A stretch of 64,000 nt of DNA from UBA1067 sp050874585 (GTDB lineage Bacteria; Verrucomicrobiota; Kiritimatiellia; RFP12; UBA1067): positions 9,263 through 73,262 of the forward strand of contig JBNMKZ010000007.1 of NCBI GenBank assembly GCA_050874585.1. Reading direction: 5' to 3'. Each line of letters starts with the position of its first letter. The first letter of the stretch is position 1. Both the position numbers and the translations under genes were made by a program. Under the pieces are notes generated by a model. The model did not search any database and was not told the DNA's origin. It was given only the letters and a program-made list of their open reading frames with translations. Positions 48,398-56,774 of the stretch are shown piece after piece.

Positions 48398-49507
48398 TCA
48401 CTTATGCACCCGACGGGCGGACAACAATTGCTTGGCGCGGGCCTGAGCCGTCTTGGCCAAGTCCTTGCGCCCCAGGCTCTCCATGCACTTCGCAAAACGC
48501 AGGATGGGTACGGGGTCGTTCGGGAAGATTCGCCCAATCGTCTCGTAGCACCGTGCGGCCATTGAGAAATTGGCGACCCGCTCAAATGTCTGCGCATTAA
48601 CGCGAAGATGCGAGATGCGTTCGACCAGCATGGTATCCTGCGGATTGCGGAGCGCGGCCCGCGCCCAGGCGGCAATGGCCTCGTCCTCCTTGCCCTCATC
48701 CGCCGCGAGATTGCCCTCCAAGACGACGCGGCGCACAATCTGCGCCGTGCGGATATCCGCCAGCACCATGTCCCGAATGTCCGACTCGACATCCGACGCA
48801 TCAAACCAGTCGAACGGAGGAACCTCGCGCATGACGAAATTGTCGGCCCGTACGCGTGCGTCCGTTCCATTGAAGGCCGGCAGAACCTCCTCAACCGTTC
48901 CCACGTAATTGGCGAGGAGGTCGGTAATCGAATCGCACTCGGCTCGCGCCAGATCCTCGAAAAGGCCCTCGCGGGCAAAGGCATCCATCATATCCCCAAG
49001 TTTGAGCGGCGACTTGCCCAGGCGACCTGTCAGAATCCAGTCGTTCGCCCCCGGCATCCACAGGTGCCGCGCATCCCCGGGATGTCCCTCAAGAATCTGT
49101 CGGAAGGATGAGGCAAGCAAATCCCGTGCATCGACGCAACGGACATAAAGAACGCCCTCGACGGTCTTGCGACCAAAAGGCCGCGCATCCCGATCGCCGG
49201 CAAAGAAGACGATGTCGCCCGCCTTTGGGGACATGCGGCCCTCAGCAACCTCAAGTCCCGCATGGGCAAAAGGCTCCCGATAGTCCGCCGCCCGATCGCC
49301 CAGCAGAATGACGCGCCCGGCCGATGGGTGCTCCACCAGCGAAATGACCGCTGAAACGACGCGAACGGCTTCACAGGCCTTCTGCTCGCGGCGAATGTCC
49401 TCCGTGCGCGTCTTATCCCGCGAGACATAGAGGAGCGTTCCAACGACCAAAGCCGCCAGTACACCCAAGATAATCAAACCAAGAATTCCGCGTCGCTTCA
49501 TCTTCAT
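48398..49507 (-). CDS. Membrane-anchored protein with TPR-like C-terminus
   Basis: 369 residues from the ATG at 49507 (ATGA overlap with waaA). One N-terminal TM helix (GILGLIILGVLAALVVGTLLYV), a middle region of unknown type, and C-terminal helical repeats (AAWARAALRNPQDTML, ARCYETIGRIFPNDPVPILRFAKCMESLG) resembling tetratricopeptides. Function unknown. Within the waaA-recD2 gene string, so perhaps an envelope assembly factor. Confidence 0.7.
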   Translation of the reverse strand: MKMKRRGILGLIILGVLAALVVGTLLYVSRDKTRTEDIRREQKACEAVRVVSAVISLVEHPSAGRVILLGDRAADYREPFAHAGLEVAEGRMSPKAGDIVFFAGDRDARPFGRKTVEGVLYVRCVDARDLLASSFRQILEGHPGDARHLWMPGANDWILTGRLGKSPLKLGDMMDAFAREGLFEDLARAECDSITDLLANYVGTVEEVLPAFNGTDARVRADNFVMREVPPFDWFDASDVESDIRDMVLADIRTAQIVRRVVLEGNLAADEGKEDEAIAAWARAALRNPQDTMLVERISHLRVNAQTFERVANFSMAARCYETIGRIFPNDPVPILRFAKCMESLGRKDLAKTAQARAKQLLSARRVHK

Positions 49508-50802
49508 TGAATGGCCTCCCGAATCTCCGCCACGCACCGGGGTACGACACCCGTCCGGCGACGGACGGCCGCCGCCGCCCGCTCGCCCAACTGCCGCGCC
49601 GCCGCATCATCCGACAGCAGGCGATGGATCTCCCGTCCAAGCTGCGCCTCGTCGGACACCTGAAGAATCGCCGCGCCGTCCAACAGGTCGCTCATGACGG
49701 GACGGAAATTCTCCGTATACGGTCCGACCAGCGTCGGCTTACCGCAGAGACAGGGTTCAATCATGTTCTGGCTGCCGTGTGCACAGAGCGACTTCCCGAC
49801 GAAGACGACGGAGGCGATGCCGTAAAGTCCCATCAGTTCGCCCGTCGTGTCGGCCAGGTAGACGCGCACACCCGTGCTCGCCGCCGCACCACCGCTTTCG
49901 CCGCGACTGCGCCGTACGCAAGTAAAGCCGGTCTTTACGATATGCTCCTCAATGGCATCCGCCTTCTCGAAGTGACGCGGCGCAATGACCAGCGCGGTCG
50001 GCGGAACATCGGAATCGTGAAGCAAGGCCGAATAAAGGCGAAGCAAAACCTCGTCCTCGCCCGGCCAGGTGGAACCGCCGAGGAGAATTCGCGTCCCTTC
50101 GGCCGGTGAAATCCACTTGCGCAACTCCTCCTCCTTGGAGGGATTTCGCTTCGCCACGTCGAACTTGAAACTCCCCGTCACCTCGATTCGGTCGGCGGGC
50201 GCACCCGCCGCCACAAGCCGCCGCGAATCCAGTTCCGACTGGGCGAAAATGCGCGTCAATGACGAAAAGACATCGCCAAACCACGCCCGCGCCAAGCGAT
50301 AGCGCGGCGCACTGCGGTCGCTCACACGTGCATTAATCAGGAAGATTGGAATGGCGCGCTTCTTCGCCGCACGAATGAACACGGGCCAGATTTCGCTTTC
50401 GGTCAGCACGAGGGCTCGCGGCCGCACCGTCAGGAGCGCACTTTTCACGAAGTTTGGGAAATCCAACGGATTGTAGATGAGCACGTCTCCCGGTGCGACC
50501 TCACGCTCCGCCATCTTCCACCCCGTGGAACTCGTCGTCGAGAAGCAGAAGCGAACGGACGGCTCGACCCTGCGCCATTCGCGCATCAGCTGCCCGGCAA
50601 CCTGAACCTCGCCAACGGATACGGCGTGAATCCACACACGCCCACCCTCCAAAAGGGCGCGGCGAATGTCGCTCGGATAAAGGGCGAAACGGTCGCCCAT
50701 CCGCGCACGATAACCGCCGCGCCGTAGCATACGGAGCAAAAAGCCCGGCAGGAGAAACGGGAAGACCAGCGCAAAAAGCGCGTTATAGACGAGCCACTTC
50801 AC
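49504..50802 (-). CDS. waaA: Kdo transferase
   Basis: 432 residues, GT30 family: adds Kdo to lipid IVA. N-terminal membrane segment LVYNALFALVFPFLLPGFLL, conserved WIHAVSVGEVQVAGQL with the catalytic Glu, FCFSTTSSTG, DVLIYNPLDFP, LTESEIWPVFI, INARVSDRS, VTGSFKFD and the C-terminal GSQNMIEPCLCGKPTLVGPYTENF. Complements kdsA at 11285-12100. ATGA overlaps on both sides. Confidence 0.93.
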   Translation of the reverse strand: MKWLVYNALFALVFPFLLPGFLLRMLRRGGYRARMGDRFALYPSDIRRALLEGGRVWIHAVSVGEVQVAGQLMREWRRVEPSVRFCFSTTSSTGWKMAEREVAPGDVLIYNPLDFPNFVKSALLTVRPRALVLTESEIWPVFIRAAKKRAIPIFLINARVSDRSAPRYRLARAWFGDVFSSLTRIFAQSELDSRRLVAAGAPADRIEVTGSFKFDVAKRNPSKEEELRKWISPAEGTRILLGGSTWPGEDEVLLRLYSALLHDSDVPPTALVIAPRHFEKADAIEEHIVKTGFTCVRRSRGESGGAAASTGVRVYLADTTGELMGLYGIASVVFVGKSLCAHGSQNMIEPCLCGKPTLVGPYTENFRPVMSDLLDGAAILQVSDEAQLGREIHRLLSDDAAARQLGERAAAAVRRRTGVVPRCVAEIREAIQ

Positions 50803-51431
50803 GCCTTCAACGTCCCAAAAGGTGAAAGAACCGTCCCCGGCGCAACATCCTTTAGAACGGGCGTTCCGCAGGCCACGCTCGCCCCTGCGCCAACCTTCAT
50901 GCCGGGAGCCGTACAGCTGTTCGTGCCCATGAAGGCGTGGTCGCCAATGACCGTATGCCCCGAAAGCGAAACGCCCGGGCAGATGTTGGCAAAATCCCCG
51001 ACCACCGAATCGTGCCCGACACCGGCGCGTGCGTTGATGATGACGAACTTGCCAATGTCCGTACCAACCGACACGACGGCCTCGGCCGCAATGTACGTCC
51101 CGTGACGGAATTCGGTCGTCGGCGAGACCTGCGCCGACGGGTCGATGAACGCCGGGAAGTCGTGCCCGCGCAACTGCCGGTAGATCTTCTCACGGATTGC
51201 GTTGTTGCCAACGGCAACGAAGACGGACGCACCGGGAAAGTCGCGGGAAGCCTTCGCAGGGGTTCCCAATAACGGGTAGCCCTCAAAGTTCCCCGAGGCC
51301 TTCGCAGGGTCGTCGTCGGCAAAGCCAACCACATTCCACATTGGCTCCGGCAGCGCGGCATTGATGCGCTCAACCGTCCAAACCGCCTCGCGGCCAAAGC
51401 CGCCCGCACCGACAATGAATAAGTCTCTCAT
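50799..51431 (-). CDS. NeuD/PglD-type sugar O- or N-acetyltransferase
   Basis: 210 residues. N-terminal nucleotide-sugar-binding Rossmann-like domain (LFIVGAGGFGREAVWTVE, VFVAVGNNAIREKI) and C-terminal left-handed beta-helix of hexapeptide repeats (VGTDIGKFVIINARAGVGHDSVVGDFANICPGV) with the conserved His in GVGHDS. Like PglD and NeuD it acetylates a sugar. It overlaps the sugar transferase gene by ATGA, fitting a PglC-PglD-like pair for glycan initiation. Confidence 0.87.
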   Translation of the reverse strand: MRDLFIVGAGGFGREAVWTVERINAALPEPMWNVVGFADDDPAKASGNFEGYPLLGTPAKASRDFPGASVFVAVGNNAIREKIYRQLRGHDFPAFIDPSAQVSPTTEFRHGTYIAAEAVVSVGTDIGKFVIINARAGVGHDSVVGDFANICPGVSLSGHTVIGDHAFMGTNSCTAPGMKVGAGASVACGTPVLKDVAPGTVLSPFGTLKA

Positions 51432-52012
51432 TTTCGTTCTCCTTGTTCACCCGTGAACTCGTACATTGTATCACACCCGGCATGGTTAATGCCAGTGCGC
51501 CGAAAAAGCCTGCCAATCGTCAGAAGGACAATCCGTGCATCCAGGGCAAGCGACCGATGGTCGACATACCACACATCCATCCGCAGTTTCGTCGGCCAGT
51601 CGAGGGCATTGCGTCCGCTCACTTGCGCCCACCCCGTCAGTCCGGGGCGGACCTCGTGCCGCCGCGCCTGCTCGGCCGAATAGCGCGGCAGATAGCGCAC
51701 GGGCAAGGGACGCGGCCCAACAAGTGACATTTGGCCGGAAAGGATGTGCAGAAGTTGCGGCAACTCATCCAAGGATGTCGCCCGCAGGAACCGGCCAAGG
51801 CGCGTCAGCCGCTCGGCATCCGTCCCCGCCCCCCCGCGCATTGTGCGGAACTTCAGAAAGCGAAACGGTGCGCCCCCCAACCCCGCTCGTTCCGAGACGT
51901 ACAGAATCGGACGACCGTCCACAACCCAAATGAGTCCGGCGACAATCAGCCCGAGCACACCCCACAGGGGAAACGCGAGGAGAACAATCAGGATGTCGAG
52001 CGTCCGCTTCAT
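51428..52012 (-). CDS. Bacterial sugar transferase (PglC/WcaJ-type phosphoglycosyl transferase)
   Basis: 194 residues. N-terminal re-entrant membrane helix (TLDILIVLLAFPLWGVLGLIVAGLIW), then FLKFRTMR, TSLDELPQLLHILSGQMSLVGPRPLP with the catalytic Asp-Glu pair, and RPGLTGWAQVSGRN. It starts glycan assembly by placing a phosphosugar on undecaprenyl phosphate. The short form resembles PglC, and a PglD-like acetyltransferase follows. Confidence 0.9.
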   Translation of the reverse strand: MKRTLDILIVLLAFPLWGVLGLIVAGLIWVVDGRPILYVSERAGLGGAPFRFLKFRTMRGGAGTDAERLTRLGRFLRATSLDELPQLLHILSGQMSLVGPRPLPVRYLPRYSAEQARRHEVRPGLTGWAQVSGRNALDWPTKLRMDVWYVDHRSLALDARIVLLTIGRLFRRTGINHAGCDTMYEFTGEQGERK

Positions 52013-53307
52013 GACGGTGTCGCCTCCACCGTCTCGACCCGGGCACCCAAACGGCCGCGCCCGAGGCGGACGGAAATCGCATCCCCGGCCGTGAGCGCGG
52101 TCGAATCCCTCACGATTTCCCCACGCGAATCGGTCACAAGTGCATACCCCCGCTCAAGAACCCCATAGGGCGAGAGCATCTGCAACTTCGCCTTTGCGTG
52201 CCCGAAGCGAGCCTCCGCCCGTGAAAGCGACAGCCTGAACGAAGGCTCCAACCGTCCGCGAAGATTGTTCAGCCGACTGCCCGCCTGAGTGGCGGCGAGT
52301 CGCAGGGCGGGGACCAACCGACCGTCGGCACGTGCCAGTCGGGACTGTGCACGCTCCCCAGCGGATGACAGCTGCGCAAGAAGTGCCGCGCCGAGATGGT
52401 CGACATGTTGGGCGTACCACTCGCCTCGCGCACGGAGCGAGGCCAAGAGCCCTTCCGCGCCGGACGCAATGCGCGTACGCAAATCATTCAGAAGCGGCAC
52501 GGCTATCTCCGCCGCGATGGATGGCGTCCCGGCGCGGCAATCGGCCGCAAAGTCACAGAGGGTGTAGTCCGTCTCGTGCCCCACGGCCGAGATGGTTGGA
52601 ATTCGTGAAGAAGCGAGCGCACGAACAAGCGACTCGTCATTGAAGCAGAACAAATCCTCAAAACTGCCGCCGCCACGCGCCAGAATGAGGAGGTCGGGAA
52701 TCCAGTCCGTCAGGCCATTGAAGTAGGCGATACCCGCAATGAGCGTCTTCGGAGCCTCGTCCCCCTGCACAAGCGACGGGTAAAGCCGAATCTCAAGATT
52801 GGGGAACCGCCGCGTCAGGACGGTGCACATATCATGGATGACGGCCCCGGCCTCGCTCGTCACAATGGCAATACGACGCGGCAGAAAAGGCAACTTACGC
52901 TTTCGCGACGAGTCGAACAGACCCTCCGCCGTAAGTTTCTCCTTCAACTCAAGGTACTGCCGCATCAGGTCGCCTTCGCCCACCAGTTTCGCCGCAAGGA
53001 CGACAAGCTGATAATTGCCGCGCTGGGGATAGACGCTAACATTGCCGTAGACGAGAACCTTCGCGCCATCCCGCAACTTTGCCAAAATCCCCGGATGCTT
53101 CTGCTCGCACCGCCTGAGTGCCGAGTCAAACATCACAGCCTGAATCTGCGCCCCCGAATCCTTGAGCGTAAAGTAGGCATGACCCGAAGGATAGCGCTTC
53201 CAGCCGCCGATTTCCGCCTCGACGGTAATCTTGGAGAACCGCCCCTCAAGCGTCTGCTTCAGGCGCAGGGTCAGAGATGAGACGGTATAGGCGGGTGCTT
53301 CGGCCAT
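52009..53307 (-). CDS. xseA: Exodeoxyribonuclease VII large subunit
   Basis: 432 residues. N-terminal OB fold (ITVEAEIGGWKRYPSGHAYFTLKDSGAQIQAVMF), catalytic region with VTSEAGAVIHDM, LARGGGSFEDLFCFNDE and SAVGHETDYTLCDFAADCRAGTPS, then a long helical C-terminal region for XseB binding. xseB is not next to it. ATGA overlap with the sugar transferase; 6 bp from ftsW. Confidence 0.93.
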   Translation of the reverse strand: MAEAPAYTVSSLTLRLKQTLEGRFSKITVEAEIGGWKRYPSGHAYFTLKDSGAQIQAVMFDSALRRCEQKHPGILAKLRDGAKVLVYGNVSVYPQRGNYQLVVLAAKLVGEGDLMRQYLELKEKLTAEGLFDSSRKRKLPFLPRRIAIVTSEAGAVIHDMCTVLTRRFPNLEIRLYPSLVQGDEAPKTLIAGIAYFNGLTDWIPDLLILARGGGSFEDLFCFNDESLVRALASSRIPTISAVGHETDYTLCDFAADCRAGTPSIAAEIAVPLLNDLRTRIASGAEGLLASLRARGEWYAQHVDHLGAALLAQLSSAGERAQSRLARADGRLVPALRLAATQAGSRLNNLRGRLEPSFRLSLSRAEARFGHAKAKLQMLSPYGVLERGYALVTDSRGEIVRDSTALTAGDAISVRLGRGRLGARVETVEATPS

Positions 53308-53313
53308 GGCTGA

Positions 53314-54477
53314 CTACTTCATCAAGACGGACGGTCGCAATGTCCGCTTTCGGTCCTGGTAGGCATGAATGCCAACGGAGAGAATCGTTCCCACGGCAAA
53401 AAAAGCACTGAGGAGGTTCGTCCCTCCGTAGCTGAAGAACGGAAGCGCCATACCCTTCGTCGGCAGGGCCTCGCAGACGACACCTATGTTGAAGGTCGCC
53501 TGAAAGAAGATGATGAATGTCATGCCCATGACCAGATAACGGCCCAAGCGGTCGGAGGCATGGCTTGCAATGTAGACGGCAAGCGCAAAAAACGCCAAAA
53601 AGAGGAAAATGACGGCAATCGAGAAGAATAACCCGAGTTCCTCAGCCCCAATGGCAAAGATGAAATCCGTATGCGCCTCGGGGAGGTAGTACTGCTTCTG
53701 CATGGACTCATTGAGACCGACGCCCCAAATGCCACCGTTTTTGATGGCCACGAGGGCCATCCGCGCCTGGTGGGCGGCATTCCGCGCCGCGACATCCATC
53801 GTTTCCGCCGCGCCGGCATCCGTCGTCCCCCCGCCCAAGAAGGCCATAATTCGGGCCATACGGTTGCGGTTCATCATTAGCTTCACCCCAATGCCGGCCA
53901 GTCCAAGAAGAATCAAGGGGGCCATGTGCAAAATGCGAACACCCGCAAGAAACATGACAAGCAAACCCGCAAACGCAAGGACGACCGTTGAACCAAAGTC
54001 CGTCTCAAACAGAATGGGGAGGGCCAGCACGCCGATAATCAGGAACGAGCAAAGAGCCCCCCGCTTGAACAGCTCCACGCGCCAACCCGAACGATCGAGC
54101 CAGACCGAAAGCGCAATCACGACGAACAGCTTGGCAAGTTCGCTTGGCTGAAGGCGCAGGGGGCCGAGTGCAATCCAGCGGTACGAGCCGTTGATTTTCG
54201 GGAAGGCAAAGACGGCCAGCAGCAGAATAAAGACGACCACATAGCCGAAGACCACGAGTCCCCAGTTCTCGCGCCACTTCCGATAGTCAAACCAAGCCGT
54301 AAGAACGGCGATGACGAGACCGACGCCCAAATAGGCGAACTGGCGCTTCATGAAGAAGTAGGCATCCTTGTGCAAGCGGATGCCGTTCGCCTCGCTCGCG
54401 CTTGACAAAACGACAAGGCCCAGCGCCACGAGTGCCGCGACAACCAGGCCGAATGCAAATAGTGCGGACTTGCGCAC
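53314..54477 (-). CDS. ftsW: SEDS-family peptidoglycan glycosyltransferase FtsW
   Basis: 387 residues with about ten TM helices. SEDS motifs include INGSYRWIALGPLRLQPSELAKL, ETDFGSTVV, YYLPEAHTDFIFAIGAEELG and the terminal LPFFSYGGTNLLS. Polymerises glycan strands at the septum. Position after murD supports ftsW over rodA. The usual murG does not follow; xseA does. Confidence 0.92.
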   Translation of the reverse strand: MRKSALFAFGLVVAALVALGLVVLSSASEANGIRLHKDAYFFMKRQFAYLGVGLVIAVLTAWFDYRKWRENWGLVVFGYVVVFILLLAVFAFPKINGSYRWIALGPLRLQPSELAKLFVVIALSVWLDRSGWRVELFKRGALCSFLIIGVLALPILFETDFGSTVVLAFAGLLVMFLAGVRILHMAPLILLGLAGIGVKLMMNRNRMARIMAFLGGGTTDAGAAETMDVAARNAAHQARMALVAIKNGGIWGVGLNESMQKQYYLPEAHTDFIFAIGAEELGLFFSIAVIFLFLAFFALAVYIASHASDRLGRYLVMGMTFIIFFQATFNIGVVCEALPTKGMALPFFSYGGTNLLSAFFAVGTILSVGIHAYQDRKRTLRPSVLMK

Positions 54478-54483
54478 TGTCAG

Positions 54484-55566
54484 TTAGGGCTGCGCATCAG
54501 CCGGCAACTTGATGACCTGGCCCGGCTTGAGCTGATCGTTTTCACCCAGGTTGTTCAACTCGCGAATCTGCGCCGCCGTCACGCCGTAGGCAATCGACAG
54601 CCCCGTCAGGTCGTCACCCGGCTGCACGACATACGTGCCAGGAGCCTCGGCCGAAACCGACCCCGCATCCGGGACCGCATTGGTCTCGGGCTCGGCAACG
54701 ACAGGAGCGACCTCATCAGCCTGCTTCGTCTCGACTGTCTCAGGCGCGGTCTTCACCACCGGCGCGACCTCAGCCTTCTTCGCCTCGGTCTTCTTGGTCG
54801 TCGAAGATGCCGCAACGGGCTTCGTCGTCGTGGTCGCCGCCTGGGCCTTCACCGCCTTGCCATCGGCCGGAATCTTCAGCTTCTGGCCAATGCGGAGCGA
54901 ATCGCCCGAAAGTCCGTTCAGTTCCTTGAGCTGGCGGATGTTGATGCCATTACCGTAGGCAATCGCCCCGAGAGTATCGCCCGACTTGACGACATACTGC
55001 TTTGTCGCGCCCGTGTAGGGCGTGTAGGCGGCCTTCTTGGTCGACTTCGCCTTCGCCGCGGCTGTTTCGGGCGCAGTCTGCGAACCGACGTCAATCTTGC
55101 CCGGCAGCTTCAGCTTCTGGCCGACGCGGATGAGGTCGCCCTTGATGGACGGGTTGAGCTTGCGAATCGAGGCAATCGTGACATTGTACTTCTTCGAAAT
55201 CTTCGCAAGGTAGTCGCCGCTCTGCACGATGTAAACCGTGTACTCCGGTTCAGCGGGCGGGGGCGTGGGCTGGGGCTTCTCAACCACGCATGCGCAGTCG
55301 GGCGCACCACAACCGCACGGCTCGGTGTGCTTCGTCCCGGGCGGGCAGGTGCAGGACTTCTCCTCAACGACCTCGGTCGGAGCCGGTGCCGGAGTCGCCG
55401 TCTGCGTCGGCTCAGCCTTTTCCGTCGTCGTCTTCGCGGGCTGCGTCTCGACGCTCTTCACGTCGTTCTGCGGATCACGCGAACCGCGGCCAACGTAATC
55501 GGGGTCCTTACAACCCGTAATCGTCGCAACTGCCGCGACGCCCAGCACTATACCCAACTTCTTCAT
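54484..55566 (-). CDS. Lipoprotein with three LysM domains
   Basis: 360 residues. Lipoprotein signal MKKLGIVLGVAAVATITGC with the lipobox Cys at 19. A Pro/Thr/Glu-rich linker and a Cys-rich patch (CTCPPGTKHTEPCGCGAPDCACV) precede three LysM repeats: YIVQSGDYLAKISKKYNV, YVVKSGDTLGAIAYGNGI and YVVQPGDDLTGLSIAYGV. LysM binds peptidoglycan. No catalytic domain is visible. It lies between murD and ftsW, so it may help division or anchor the outer membrane to the wall. Confidence 0.9.
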   Translation of the reverse strand: MKKLGIVLGVAAVATITGCKDPDYVGRGSRDPQNDVKSVETQPAKTTTEKAEPTQTATPAPAPTEVVEEKSCTCPPGTKHTEPCGCGAPDCACVVEKPQPTPPPAEPEYTVYIVQSGDYLAKISKKYNVTIASIRKLNPSIKGDLIRVGQKLKLPGKIDVGSQTAPETAAAKAKSTKKAAYTPYTGATKQYVVKSGDTLGAIAYGNGINIRQLKELNGLSGDSLRIGQKLKIPADGKAVKAQAATTTTKPVAASSTTKKTEAKKAEVAPVVKTAPETVETKQADEVAPVVAEPETNAVPDAGSVSAEAPGTYVVQPGDDLTGLSIAYGVTAAQIRELNNLGENDQLKPGQVIKLPADAQP

Positions 55567-56774
55567 GACTTACCTTGTCCTTCTTTTTTAACGAGCACCG
55601 CGAAGACATCCCCGCGTTGCCCGAAACTTTTAAATTGATCAAAACTCGCCGTTCCTGGCGAAAGCAGAAGCGTTTCACCTCTTGCGGCCTCGTGCAGAGC
55701 CGTCCCGACCGCCCGCTCCATCGTGCCGCAGATCTCGCAATCAACCGCACCGGACCACGCCGCCGAAAACACTTCCGCACACCGCCCTATAAGATACACT
55801 TTTTTGACCCGTTTCGTCAAGACCCCAAGCACACTTTTCGGGTCATCGCCCTTGGGGAGTCCGCCGGCGATCAGACGGACGCCCGCCCCTGCCATCACCA
55901 CCCCCGCCGCGAGAGCGGCCAACGATGTCGCCTTCGAGTCGTCAATGCACCTGACGCCACCGAATGTTCCAACCTCGTTCATTCGATGCGGCAATGGCTC
56001 AAATGTGCGAAAAGCCGCCCGAATCGCATCCGAATCAAGCCCGGCGACCTGCATCAGCCGCGCCGCGAGGCAACCGTTCCCCGCCAGAATCTCGTTGTCA
56101 AAATAGGAATCTTTCAACAGTTCTCTGAGTTCGTCCAGACCCTCGGGACCCTCCAAACGAACGCGGGCCATGCCGAGGAGCCGACGCTTGAGGCCGTGGT
56201 AGACGGTCACGCTCCCATGCCGGTCGAGGTGATCTTCCTGGAGATTCAGAATCGCGGCGGCTTCGAACGTATCGGGGGCGAGGTTCGTCGTCTCCATCTG
56301 AAAGGAACTGACCTCGACAACCGCCCACTCGACACCCCCCTCAAGCGCAACTTCACAAACGGGCTTGCCGTAGTTCCCGCAGGGCACGGCGCGAACGACC
56401 CCCGCCCGGTTCAACCCGTCCGCCACAACCTTGACAACGCTCGACTTGCCCTTCGAACCCGTTACCGCCAGCAACCGCACCCCCTGCTGACGCAGTACCT
56501 CCACCCCGAACTGGAGTTCACTGACAAGCGCAATACCCCTTGCCCGACACAGCTGGAGCCAGCGGTGAGTCAGCGCAAGGCCCGGCGAAACAATAGCCAG
56601 CCGAACGCCTTCGAACACGAATCTGTCGACCGTTGGTGTCGTCGCCTCGTCCAGCACGACGGGCGAATACCCCAACCGACGGGCCAAGGCTTCCGCCGCC
56701 CGCCCGCTTCGCCCGTACCCCAGAATAAGGATCTTAGAAGTCAAGGTTGCGCACGTTAAGGGCGTTGTCCTCAA
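55563..56774 (-). CDS. murD: UDP-N-acetylmuramoylalanine--D-glutamate ligase
   Basis: 403 residues. Adds D-Glu to UDP-MurNAc-Ala. Glycine loop near the N-terminus (ILILGYGRSGRAAEALARRLG), ATP loop VTGSKGKSSVVK, and PLPHRMNEVGTFGGVRCIDDSKATS and LLSPGTASFDQFKSFGQRGDVF at the C-terminus are diagnostic of MurD. The start at 56774 overlaps the last 41 nt of gyrB; a TTG nearer the conserved region is an alternative. ATGA overlap with the LysM gene. Confidence 0.92.
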   Translation of the reverse strand: MRTTPLTCATLTSKILILGYGRSGRAAEALARRLGYSPVVLDEATTPTVDRFVFEGVRLAIVSPGLALTHRWLQLCRARGIALVSELQFGVEVLRQQGVRLLAVTGSKGKSSVVKVVADGLNRAGVVRAVPCGNYGKPVCEVALEGGVEWAVVEVSSFQMETTNLAPDTFEAAAILNLQEDHLDRHGSVTVYHGLKRRLLGMARVRLEGPEGLDELRELLKDSYFDNEILAGNGCLAARLMQVAGLDSDAIRAAFRTFEPLPHRMNEVGTFGGVRCIDDSKATSLAALAAGVVMAGAGVRLIAGGLPKGDDPKSVLGVLTKRVKKVYLIGRCAEVFSAAWSGAVDCEICGTMERAVGTALHEAARGETLLLSPGTASFDQFKSFGQRGDVFAVLVKKEGQGKS

